A stretch of DNA of 64,000 nt from Mycoemilia scoparia (lineage: Eukaryota; Kickxellomycota; Kickxellomycetes; Kickxellales; Kickxellaceae), in contig JANBPU010000005.1 of NCBI GenBank assembly GCA_027575805.1, positions 267,773 through 331,772 on the forward strand, in the 5' to 3' direction. Both the position numbers and the translations under genes were made by a program. Positions 12,139 through 23,205 of this stretch are shown here, one piece after another; the first letter of the stretch is position 1, and each line of letters starts with the position of its first letter. The notes beneath the pieces were generated by a model that ran no database searches, was not told the DNA's origin, and was given only the letters and a program-made list of their open reading frames with translations.

Positions 12139-14413
12139 TTATTGTTGTCCAAACATCTTTCCGCTGATGATCTTTGCCCAGCCTATGAGACTATTAATAT
12201 ACACAATATATAATGTAAAAAGAATTAGTAATGTCCATCAGAATTAAAAGCCAAAAGTAATATTGCAATAGCATTGTTATTTTACTTACCGCCAATTATT
12301 ATTGATACGTCTGCTAATGGTGATCTTTTCTCCAATTTCAGTACAGCAGGGCTGGACAAGGTGAAGCTTAGCAATGTCATCTTTAACAATGATGACACGT
12401 GCACCAGAAGAAGTAGAACCAATGTTGACCAAGAGAACTTCCGCCTTTGTAAGTTTCGAAACCTTGGCCTGTTTTTTGTCATCAGTCTTAACACCAAGCA
12501 ATCGGCGAAGCAAGAAGTAGTTTATATCGATCTCAACATATACGCCGGGAAGCTTATTTTTGTGGCCAACAATATTACCAACTAGATGGTCGGCACGACA
12601 AACAATAGGATCAACCAATGTACCAACACCTAAAGAGAGAAGAGAAGCAGTCATGTCGAGATTTAGTTTAGATCCAGCTTCATGTGTTCTGGGGAAACGT
12701 AAGATTTTTTGCCCTCATGTCCAATGATACTAAAGCAACCAGCAAATATACATACCAATCAAACCACCAGGAACGGCAAATTTAAGATGGTTGTTCTCAG
12801 CATTGAGAGTGATGATCTTTGACATGATGGGGAGAACGGTGATTCCATTGGGGTCCTTCTTGATGATACCAGGCCTGATTTCAATTTCGTCACCAATCTA
12901 GAGTTTAGCAAAAAATAATAAAGTGAAGAAACATCAGTGTCTTGTTTAGAAATGCACCAGAAAAATTTCCCCATTGCCTGCCCAAAATGTATGGCCTATG
13001 AACCAAACCTCAAGGAATGGATGAAGGCACTATTTGGTACGCCCCTTTGATGGAGAGCTCGTCATATGGGTATAGTGTATAATAGACAAGGAGATAAATA
13101 ATTTGTGACTGACCTTAAGAACACCCCTCAAGATACTACCACCGACCACACCACCCTTCAGCTCCTCAACCTCAGCACCGGGCTTGTTAACATCAAATGA
13201 ACGAATGACAATAAGACGAGGGTCAGAAGTGAAATCACGGACTGGGACTGGGATCTTCTTTACGATATACTCAACAACAGCATCAATATTGTATTTAAGC
13301 TGGGCGGAAATTGGAACGATGGGCGCAGAGGATGCAATGGTTCCCTTTGTGAACTTTGAAATCTGGTCCTTGTGTTTCTGAGCATCAGCCTCCTTGACAA
13401 GATCAACCTTGTTCTGGAGAATAATAATGTTTTCAAGCTGCATACTCTCAACAGCAGCCAAGTGCTCGGAAGTCTGGGGCTGTGGGCAAGACTCGTTGGC
13501 AGCAACCAAAAGAATAGCGGCATCCATAACCGCGGCACCGTTAAGCATGACAGCCATAAGAATGTCGTGCCCAGGACAGTCCACGAATGACACATGGCTA
13601 AATAGAATCAGCAAGCCGATATAAAGATGGTTGGCAAATCCCGAAAGAGCATCTCCATATGTTTGTAGATTGGGGTATATGTAAACATTCGTGGGCAGGG
13701 GGGTATTTTAAAAAGCTTACCGCAAAAGGTTCATTGTGCCATCACAGCCTGGGCGCTCGCAAGGGAATTTGGCCTCTTTGTCCGAACGGTAAGACTTATA
13801 GCATCCTGGGCGAGGGCATTCGGAGTTATCGCACTTGTAGATCTATACATTTATCAAATATAAAAGGTGGTATCAGCAAATGAATTTATATGTATGCATG
13901 AGCTTAACAATAGTTCAAAGCCAGCCCATTAGAATTTCACATAAAAGGCTAGTAAATTGACAGCAATAGATGCATACATACCTTTGCATTGGCATAACCG
14001 AGTTTGATGGTAATGTTACGTTGGAGTTCATTCTTGAATCTAACCGTCTAATTTCGAAAACACACATCAAGCTACTATTAGTTATATTAAAATTTGCCAA
14101 CCCGGGTTTATTAAAGCGATTCAAACTCAATCCTACCTGCACTCCAGAAATGGCCTTAACGACTGTAGATTTACCGTGTGCTACGTGTCCGATTGTACCT
14201 AAAGGCCCAGAACATATTTAAATTTCATCAGCAAATTTATATTGATTGCAAACTTGCACATATTTACATTTAACAAATGTATGCACAAGGACAAGGTATT
14301 TAGCAGGCCTTACCAATGTTAATTGTGGCCTGATTGACCATAACCTCTGGCGAAAGTGGTGTCAATGTAGTAGGGTCAATTTCCTGGTTACTAATAGCTG
14401 CGGTCTCTGCCAT
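12139..14413 (-). CDS. GCD11: Translation initiation factor eIF2 gamma (GCD11), 8 exons
   Basis: GTPase subunit of eIF2, which brings Met-tRNAi to the 40S subunit. Exons 14413-14314, 14198-14137, 14047-13982, 13842-13721, 13597-13114, 12897-12756, 12629-12290 and 12190-12139 sum to 1,368 nt, giving 455 residues. G1 is GHVAHGKST, followed by the zinc-knuckle-like insert with CDNSEC...CERPGC typical of eIF2 gamma. Then come DCPGHD (G3) and NKVD (G4), and domain II/III motifs such as [16 protein letters not shown] and [14 protein letters not shown]. The C-terminus [16 protein letters not shown] is short. The intron between 13114 and 12897 holds a diverged family-2 repeat. Length is close to mammalian eIF2 gamma (472) and shorter than yeast Gcd11 (527), mostly at the N-terminus. 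Confidence 0.95.
12956..13068. repeat. Family-2 foldback element, diverged copy in eIF2 gamma intron
   Basis: It resembles 34084-34242: ACCAGAAAAAT near the left, GTATGGCCTATG in the middle, GGAATGGATGAAGGCAC, and the right end CCCTTTGATGGAGAGCTCGT followed by CATATG. The left terminus is eroded. It lies wholly within the intron 12898-13113. Confidence 0.5.
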
Positions 14414-14974
14414 TTTAAGATGAGATTCTGTGTGTTTAAAATGTATATATAGAGAAAAAAGTTTTCAAAAGTACTGTTCTAGAGTCTCGAGTGGGTAAAT
14501 TGAAAAATTAAGGGGAAGGAGGGTGCACAGGCTGCTAATGAATAGCTTTGTATGTCTATTCTATTGTGTAAATAGTAGTGAAATGATGAGAAGCCTAAAC
14601 CAAAACTTCTTGGCCTCCTTTTCTAATAGGCGACCGCCACTAGAAAACTACCAACAGCCATTTTAGTCTAGAGCCTTTATAAAATTTGACCCTTCACCGC
14701 ACAGCGCTACACGCTAGCGTTAGCGCTTGTTTACAAAGCCACATAGATCACACTCACCACCTTTCGCCATTAGAAATACAGAATCTATGATTAACTTTGA
14801 TTAACCCCTATCCAGACATACTTATGATTCATAAAAATGCATGTATAACAAGAAATTTTGGCAGACTGGAGTTTGTTTTTGAAATGTGTATTCGAAGGAT
14901 ACAATGTAAAGAGAAGCAATAAAGTTACAGTTTTTGAATAAAATAGTCAAAAAAGCTATGCCTCGACCGAGAGT
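14414..14974. other. Promoter of eIF2 gamma and 3' flank of DEF1
   Basis: No gene is seen. It holds a GC-rich near-perfect palindrome at 14703-14727 (AGCGCTACACGCTAGCG then TTAGCGCT) in otherwise AT-rich DNA, about 290 bp upstream of the eIF2 gamma ATG. Confidence 0.45.
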
Positions 14975-17900
14975 TTAATTCATCCAGTACGTATGATTAC
15001 CATAGGTTGCCTGCTGTGGGTTGTAGGCCTGGTCGTTTTGGGAACCGAGCTGTGAAGCCACGTTGTTAGCAGCATGGTGGTGCTGCTGTGGCTGTTGCTG
15101 AGAGTTGGCCTTGTTGTATGGGTAGGCATTGCCGTAGGTTGGTGGGATGTGGCTTTGGGTCTGAGGAATGCCATAAGCTGGGTTGGCCTGAGGATGGTGG
15201 TGGTAGTAGAGGTTGTTTGCTGGGATTCCGGCTTGACCAGAGAGACCCTTGGCTTGGCTTGAATTGTCCTTTCCGCCGATGTGGGAGGCATCGCGTGGGT
15301 TTTGGCCAGTTGGGAGGTAGATGTTGGATTGTGCACCAGCAATACCCTGGGATGCTTGAGAAGAGGCTCCGTCGTGGATGTAGCTAGGAATCGATCCCTG
15401 AGCATTTCCTCCCTTAGCTCCATGGGCAGCATAGGGGTTTGTGTTCTTTTGGCCATGAATGTCGCTGTAGTTGGTCTGGTTAGCGGACTGGATGTTTTGT
15501 TTGCTGGTATGGGCACCAATTCCACCCTGCTGCTGTTGTTGCTGCTGCTGATGCTGAGCACCCTGGATGCCCGTGTTACTGAATTGTGGTGGCATATGGC
15601 CCATTGGTGGGAAATAGGGGTTTAGGTATGGATAGTACATAGTATTGAATGGGTGCATGTTGCCCATGTTGGAGTAGCTGTATGGGAAGTATGGTGCGGT
15701 GCCAAGGTGACTAGCCAATGGGTTGCTGGCAGTTGCTGGGATCGATGTGTTGGCGGCTTGTTGGGAAGCATCGACCGATTGAGCTGCCGATGTGGCATTT
15801 TGTGAAGCGGCAGTAATAGCGGTGTTAGCCTGCTGCTGTCCTTTATTTTGGGCATTAGCATAGGCCATCATAGATGCCCGCTGAATATCTGGGTTGTAGA
15901 TGGATGCACCAAAGTCATTTGGCAATGGTGCATTGGGATGGGCTGCTGCTGCTGCTGCTGCTGGTTGTTGCTGTTGCTGCTGAAGAATAGCAGAGTAGGC
16001 GGCAATAGGTCCTTGGGCGGATATATTGTTAGCTGCAGCAAGGTTAGCTGGGAGCTGTGTTTGAGGAACAGGGACGCTAGAAGGAGCATTGGTAGAAGCA
16101 GGGGGAGCGTTGTTGGCAGGGCGAGAGCTAGCACCGCCAACAGGCGCCGTGTCAGAGATAATAGCCGGATCATTCAAAACTTGATTATTGATGGTCTTCT
16201 TTTGTGTTTCACTATAAAATAACAGCAAGATTAGGTTAGGGTATAAGATTCATAAACTGAGATTATCTATTAAGGGGGCCATTATTGTTGGGTGTTTGTA
16301 TGGGCATGACTTACGGTTGAGCAATTTCATCATCATTGTTTCGGAGACTAAGGCTTCCAAACCGCATACCAGCTCTGTCCAAAACAGTGCCTCCTGAGGG
16401 AAGAATAACTGGTGCTTCTTGCATAAGTCGGCGTGGAGTAGAGGCGGCCTGTGGTGCCTTCTGTGTCTCGGCCTCAAAGTCCTGTTTAGGGGTTGCTTGC
16501 TTTGCCCCGACGGTCTCATCTTCAGCATCTGACTTTGGTGGCTCAAGGTCGGCAATGAGAGACGAGGTTTTTCCAGACGATACTGGCTTGAGCTCTTCCT
16601 TCTCTACACTTGTTTCTTCTTTTTGGCTATTTTCTTCGGTAGCAGCAGTATCCTGTGTCTCAGTCTTTTCTTGATCTTTAGATGCTGGTTCTTCGGCTTC
16701 TTCCTTTGTAGTTTCAGGCTGAGATTCCTGTTCGGCAACTGGTGGCTGCTTCTTGGCTAAAGCACCTTCGCTAACTGCAACCTCCTTTTCTACTGGAGCT
16801 GGCTTGGGCTTCTGTTCAGTTCCTCTTTTAGCAATATTTGCCCATGACATGACAGGGGTCTTGGGTGCCTCTTTAGGAGTAAGGGTAGCGGGAGCCTCCG
16901 TCTTAGAAGATGATTTCTTATCAGAAGGCTTGGATTCGGTATTCCAGTCGGACCCACTGGCATTCTCTTCAGCAGATGACTTTGACTTGGCTACGCTTGA
17001 CCAGTCACCATTATTCTTGATTTGATCTTTGTCTGCATTGCGCTTCGCAAAGCTGGCACGATCAGCTAAACAATGTCGCCAAAAAAGGCACATGTGAGTT
17101 TTCAACATTGTAATGTCCACACATAAGTACATTTGGCGAATAAGAAGGGCTCTTGAACAAGACAAAGGAAAAAGTTCCAAATACTTACTGCTAGTATGAC
17201 GACCGGCGGCAGAGCGACCACCACGAGCAGCACCTATGATGTTTGCGGTGAATTGAACATAAAGCAAAATAGATATTAGATACTACTTTTCTTGTTACTC
17301 CGATACAGTCACCATTGTCTCCAAAGACATATTCACCACCACTTTTACTGTTTCCACAAGAGTTACATGGCGAGAAACAAACATTGCGCTCTTTCTACAT
17401 ATCTGTATATGTGATAAATAAAACGAATTGTTTTACTTACCACCACGCACACCACCACGAATAGAGGCTGGGCGAGGGAGACTAGCCACGTGAGAGCCCG
17501 TGCTATGATCGGAGGAAGACTGCTTGGCAGCCTGGCGTTTTTCTTTGCGCGTCTTGACTTCACCCCACTGAGGTACATAGCCTATGAAAAATATACATGG
17601 AAATAAGCATTAGCGCGCCATGGACAGCAAGCCACTACAAGCGATAGCATATTGAAAAGTGTAAAAATATGGCAATCCGCCAATGAGTCTTGGCTGGAGC
17701 ACATGCGGGTATATATTTACGCAGCAGGCTGGCCAAATATTGCTTACCATCAGTAATTCTGGCAATGACAAGATCTAGCTGCCCAGAGGCCTCTTCGAGA
17801 GCAAAAAGAAGGTCGCTTTCTTTCCAGTCAGGGAAAATTTCAGACAGGGTAGAGAGCTGCTGGCGGTATTTGTTTTTTAGAGATTTAACTGTGGGCTCAT

Positions 17901-18030
17901 CATCGATGGCATTGCGTCTGTTATAGCTGTTATTATTGTTGTTGTTATTATTGCGTGGGGGCTTGGGGCCACGGAAGCTCTGGTTCCGACCGCGAGCGGA
18001 CTGGGGAATTGTCTGGGAGGAATCAGTCAT
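14975..18030 (-). CDS. DEF1: DEF1-like RNA polymerase II degradation factor (CUE domain + Gln/Asn-rich tail), 5 exons
   Basis: Def1 recruits the ubiquitin machinery to stalled RNA polymerase II. Exons 18030-17748, 17581-17441, 17233-17189, 17065-16315 and 16211-14975 give 2,457 nt and 818 residues. The N-terminus is Arg/Gly/Asn-rich. A CUE domain lies at about residues 45-95 (LKNKYRQQLSTLSEIFPDW, LLFALEEASGQLDLVIARI). Next come a basic RGG-like segment (RGGVRGG, AARGGRSAAGR), a long acidic Glu/Lys region, and a tail of about 410 residues rich in Gln, Asn, Ala, Tyr and Pro with two poly-Gln runs. The start is the ATG at 18030, where MTDSSQTIPQSARGRNQSF matches the usual short basic leader. The tail is low complexity, so function rests on the CUE domain plus overall layout. 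Confidence 0.85.
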
Positions 18031-18658
18031 TGGCAATAAACACCAAATATTTATATATATAATAATAATGAGTGAAGGGTAAAGTAAAGCTCAACGTACG
18101 TGGCGAAAAGGTTTTCGTGTATTGGCTGGACATACCAACTTAGCCGCAGCGTTGGCAGTGGGAGAGCGCACACACATACACACGCCCACTCACAGGCAAA
18201 AAACATACACGCTTTGCTACGTGAAGCTTACCCACACACAAATATTTTGTAGGCATTGCCTAAAGCTCCATAGTTGCTGGTAGGCTGACACAATGGACCG
18301 CTCAATAGTCGAACTTTTTCATTATCGCCATTGGGCCAGGCTGTAAAATCTTTCCCCATTTGATCCTTTAAACGTTTTGATCAAACCAAGCTATAGTTGC
18401 ACCATTCACTCTCGCTCTCTCTCTAAAGCACAATGCGTTTTCTGTCTGTCTGTAGTAGCTGCTCGAATCAAATCAAATAGAGCAGGGAATACAATGACTT
18501 GAATCGTCCAAAAAGCATCAGAATACTCCTGCCAATTATCTCTGCTGTTTTAGTAGTTTATTACAAGGTTTAAATCATCAAACAAAAGTCAGTTTTGTAT
18601 GCTCCAAAAGTCTAATGAGGAGAGTTTTATTATACAGTCTACGTGTATTGGTGGTAAT
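18031..18658. other. DEF1 promoter and 3' flank of RPO41
   Basis: About 630 bp with no gene. CACACA and CTCTCT runs near 18170-18240 and 18410-18425 look like promoter or 5' UTR sequence of DEF1. Confidence 0.4.
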
Positions 18659-21600
18659 TTAGCTAAAGAAATATGGACTTTGCAGGACTTCATTAATGTC
18701 AAAGTCTCCTCTCTCTGGGAGTGGTGGGAATTCTAATGGCACCCATCTGATGCGCTTTCCATTAATCATTTCAACATGGCCATTGCTGCGATTATCTTTG
18801 GTATTCCCTGACAAGGCAAGCTCATCAACATCGCCAGAATCTTCTTCAGCCTCTGCATCATCAAATATGGCGTTAAGGTGCTCTGGAAGAGACTTTTTCT
18901 GCTTTTTGGCAATCCCATTAGCCGACTTCTCATCAGTCTTGGCGTCTTGCTGCTTCTCTGTTGCTGTCTTGCTCCTGGCCTTATCGTTCATAATCTGCTG
19001 CTTGTCCACTGCGACTGGCATCATGTAGTTCTTGTAACGCTCTTCAAACTCTTCTTTCAAGTTCTCCATTATAGGATATCTATGGAGAGCAACAAATTGG
19101 TCTCTCAATACCTCATTCATGACATCAACATCGCCAGCATGTGTCCAGTAGGAGTCATGCACGGATGCAAACACTAGACCCTTTCTGTTGCACTCAATGG
19201 CGGAGAGCGTCATGTGTGCCGCGTCGAGTGAGTGAATGAAGTTGGGAGGAAATGCTGTTTTCTGCTTCTGTGTATTGACCGGAGAGGGTACTGACGAGTC
19301 CTTTAGCGATAGCGACTGGAGGTGTGTAGGAACCTGCTTCTTGAATTGCTTTCGGTAAGGCTGGACCACTGTCAATCCTAGCGGCGTGGTCCAAACCACA
19401 GATGACATTGGCTTCTGGCGCAGCTTTTCAATGAATTCGAGCTTTTTGCGCTTTAGTGCCTTTTCGGAAACTATAGGAACATTCACTGGGTCTACTGATG
19501 GGTCGGTGACCACTTTTGTCGCGGCCCGCTTCTTTCGGCTGCCTACTTTCTTCTTTGACTTTGAATTTAGACAATCCATCAGTATAGATTCAGGCATGCT
19601 CTTTGATATCCGGCTCGCCGACTCATTGAGCCAATCTTGAATCATTCGGGCGCATGTGAATACTTCACCCAATGAGTCAAAGACTTTATGAGCAAGATAA
19701 ATGCTTAATGGCTGAAGGTCCATAATATCAAACACTGGCTTGCCATCCTTTTCAATTTCGCGCAGACGGTTCATTATCTGTTCTTTGGCTCCGATAAGGG
19801 TTACTCCATACACATTGGTCATGACTGTTTGCTTGATAACCTTTCTAGTAACCCATCCCCGCAAAACCTTCGCCTCTCGTATATCGTCGGCTACGTCTTT
19901 CTCAATGCCTTTAATAACGAAGTGCAGAATGGCAGCGTATACATCCTGAGGTCTTTCTGATGGTAAAAGGTTAACATGCTTTGCGCCACTTCTATCGCAA
20001 CCAAGGGCAGCATAATGCTGCAGGCCGTTGCAGGTTCCGTCTTGGTGGACGTGGAGCCTACTCATGAACTTCAGAGGGTCTGGTGAGCGAAGAGCATCCG
20101 TTAGTTCCATGCATGTGGCCAGCGCTTGCCATGGGTTTTCTGCGGACAACCACCACCTCTTTCCATCAAGAGGCTTGTCCGCCGAATCAAATATGTTCTC
20201 TAGGTTTTCTTGAGTGAATTTTATTCTCTCATCATGTGAGTACTTGTCATAGCCAAACATGTTGGCCATGTGGATCTTGAGCCAATGCAGGCCACGTTCG
20301 CCGAGTGGTCGGGCTTCGTAGAAAAGCAAAAGGCCGCGACACAAATCGTTACCAAGATGGTTAAAGTGTGGCGGGATTGGGTATGTACGCCCACGGAAGT
20401 CAAGGTTGTGTGGGAAGTACATGGGCTTGTCCAAAAAGGCCCTAGCAATTTCGATCTTGTAGTTAACATCACACCTCAGAGAATGATTGTTGGCTACTTC
20501 ATGTCTGGCTGCTTTTGTTTCCATATACCATCTCATACGTGCCTCCTTGTTGGTGTCGAAGTCGTCTGCTTTTGGTAGGATGATTTCTTCCTTGTATGCG
20601 GGAGGGATATCGGCAAGCTCGATTCCAGAGTTCCAGATATTGAGAACTATATCGAAAACTCTGTTGTTGATTGCCCACTTTGTCTGGCCCAAGACATCCA
20701 GTCCAGTAAGAATGGTATTTAGACGGTCTTCATCGCTGGCCCTCTGCAGATAATTCCTCTGCTCAGCAGCATCTTTTGTTCTCATACACAAGGATTTGTA
20801 GGTCAAATAGCCTCCGCTGTTGTAACTGAGCCAGGGTTTTGGCGGAACAAGCATAGGAAGCCATCTGGCGTTTAAGGTATCATTGACTCGCTGGGTTCCA
20901 AAGAGCTTAGTCAGGGAATCGTTTATGCTTATAATGCCATAGATTTTGCCCCTTTGTGTCAAATATGAGTGCGAAAACGCGGGAACTTCAACAACGGTTT
21001 CCTTACCAGTCTCGGGATCTTTTTTCCTCTCCTTTATCTTTGCGCACTGAATCATCATGGATAGGAGCATGGATCCTATTTTCATTCTGACTATTGGAGG
21101 CCACGACTTGATCCAGTCGGTATTTACGATCTCGCGCTCTACCTTGGCCTGGGCCTTGCGAACGGTCATATTGAAGAGCCTTCCATTAGCTGCCAGCCTT
21201 TGTAGGTTGATATTGCGAGCAATCAGGTTGCTGTTCTTCTTCTTCTTTAGTTCTGTGTGATGATACTCCAGCTCGACCTGCCTTCCAATATACCCAGCAA
21301 GCTTTGGTGTTTTGAGACCCTTTATCTCGCCGTTGCTACTAACCAAAAATTCCTTGAAGCTTTGAGAGTGCAGTCGGAACGTATCGCTTAAGACAATAAT
21401 TGCCAGTTTTTCTGGTGAAACCAACTTTAAGAAAGGACCATAGTAGTGCCTTTCCCTATCAGTTCCTGGAGATGTTTTGCAAAGATTAACCTCCTCTTCG
21501 ATAAGAGCAGTTAGCTTTGGCAACCACTCGGACATGTAGCTCCTTATTGCTCCAGTATCGCTGCTAAGGAGTGGATCCTGCCTAGCTTCGTTGACAGATT

Positions 21601-22757
21601 TGAGCCTTTCCAAGGCCGCATCGTATGCTTCTTCCTCTAAGCGGATTTGCTTCTCATACGCATCGAGCTCATCTTCTTGGAGAGGGTTAAGCATTTGCTT
21701 CAACAGTTTTATACCCAATACGTTTGTCGACCGGACTTCAGGTAGGACTTTACCACTTGGTGATATTTTTGTGTCGCTCTTTTCTTGAGTCTCTTGTCCC
21801 AAGTATTTTTTTGAAAATGACGAGCTCATAGTCACTCCACTCGAACCAAGGATGTCCTTTGCTATATTTTTTATCTGATCAATGTCAGTATCGCTGAGAT
21901 GACAGCTAAGAAGAACCATCCCAAATTCGATATTTTTTCTCTTCATTTCACTTATCAACACCCTGGCCACATTTGGTGACCCAGCTCTATAAAGACAAAA
22001 AAGTAAATGTGTGTTAAGAGCTGTTAAAACCAAAATTATATAAAGTGGGTTTTTTATGTTTTGCACAATAATACACTTACTTTATAAACCCGTTGATTAT
22101 GATGGCAAATGTGTTAGCATCCGGTTTAATTTTATAGTCAGTCTCCAGTTTCTCATACCATTCAAGCGCTTCGTTGGTAAGTGGCCTTGGCTTCATGTTG
22201 AGGAGTCCATCCAAAATAGAGTTGTGAGTTTCTATGTCCATGATCTCCTTCATCTCCTTTTGGTATAGCTTATAAAGGCCTACAAGCATCCTCCTAGCCC
22301 TCTCTGCGTCTCCATTGGTAAGGCATGCATGTACAATGGCTAATTGGTCTGTGAGAGTTCGTCCAGGCTGTATAAAAATATTGAGCCCTTCACCTGTGTA
22401 TATAGAAGGCGGGATAATCAAGGCAGGCGTAGCTTTTGTGTCAACAAATAGAGATTGAGTTGGCTGCGTTTGATCTGTTGGGGATGAAAGCGAACCCTGG
22501 ATCGGGTGTTGCTTGGACTGAACCTCTGGTCTATCGAGCTGAGTGGCAATATTTGATGAATAAAATCTGGCTCTAGATAGCCGGAGCTCTAATGTCGTGC
22601 ATTTCTTGGTTTCTAATTGAGGTTGTTTTTGTGATAAGGTGGTAATTTTTGCCCTTCTATTGTAAGATAAGGATCGAAGTTGGTGAAATGAAATAGGGGT
22701 TTTGGTATAGAATTCTGGGAACTTTTGAACAACTCTCCGAGCTGAAAGTTGATTCAT
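18659..22757 (-). CDS. RPO41: Mitochondrial DNA-directed RNA polymerase (T7-like), 2 exons
   Basis: Single-subunit polymerase that transcribes mitochondrial DNA. Exon 1 (22757-22081) and exon 2 (21986-18659) give 1,334 residues. The N-terminus MNQLSARRVVQKFPEFYTKT is a basic presequence. PPR-like helices follow (THNSILDGLL, DANTFAIIINGFIK). The polymerase domain carries DFRGRTYPIPPHFNHLG, the palm motif HQDGTCNGLQHYAALG with the first catalytic Asp (about residue 873), the fingers KQTVMTNVYGVT (about 950), and the second catalytic Asp in VHDSYWTHAGD (about 1173). The C-terminus ends SPYFFS like its homologues. Two Lys/Ser/Ala-rich insertions are noteworthy: one between the fingers and VVWTTPLGL, and one of about 75 residues before the terminal FPPLPERGDFD. 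Confidence 0.95.
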
Positions 22758-23205
22758 TTTAGTGATACGATGTACATTAAAAGAGAGTGCAAAGTGGGAT
22801 AGATAGGTGAATATAGATAAAGAAAAATTGACAAGAAAAAAACATATCAAGTCCAAATCAAAAAGCACTCTCACAATCTTTAACAAAATAAAAAACTTTT
22901 GGTGAAGCCCAACAAAAAGTGGCATTGAGCAATTGCTGTGATGATCCTAATCAGTAATTGGACCTTGATCAATCACCACAGGCCGTTAATGTGCCACACT
23001 TGGAAAGGGGAATTGCAAAAGCAGTATCATTGAAAATGCACTAGACCTGTTTAATTATAAGGAGTAAGCAAGACAATATTTGTGGATGCCAAATATTTAT
23101 TACTAAAAATGAACATACACAGAACTTTAAACAAGAATAAAATTAAATAATGGTTGTAATAATATGACAGTTTCTGTAGTTTAGTATAGTAGTGAATAGT
23201 TCAAT
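22758..23205. other. RPO41 promoter and 3' flank of EAF1
   Basis: About 450 bp of AT-rich sequence. No gene or repeat is recognised. Confidence 0.4.

Noticed and set aside
15074..16222. Long antisense open frames opposite the DEF1 Gln-rich tail
   Set aside because: They are mirror images of poly-Gln/Asn codons (poly-Leu/Val/Cys on the other strand), not genes.
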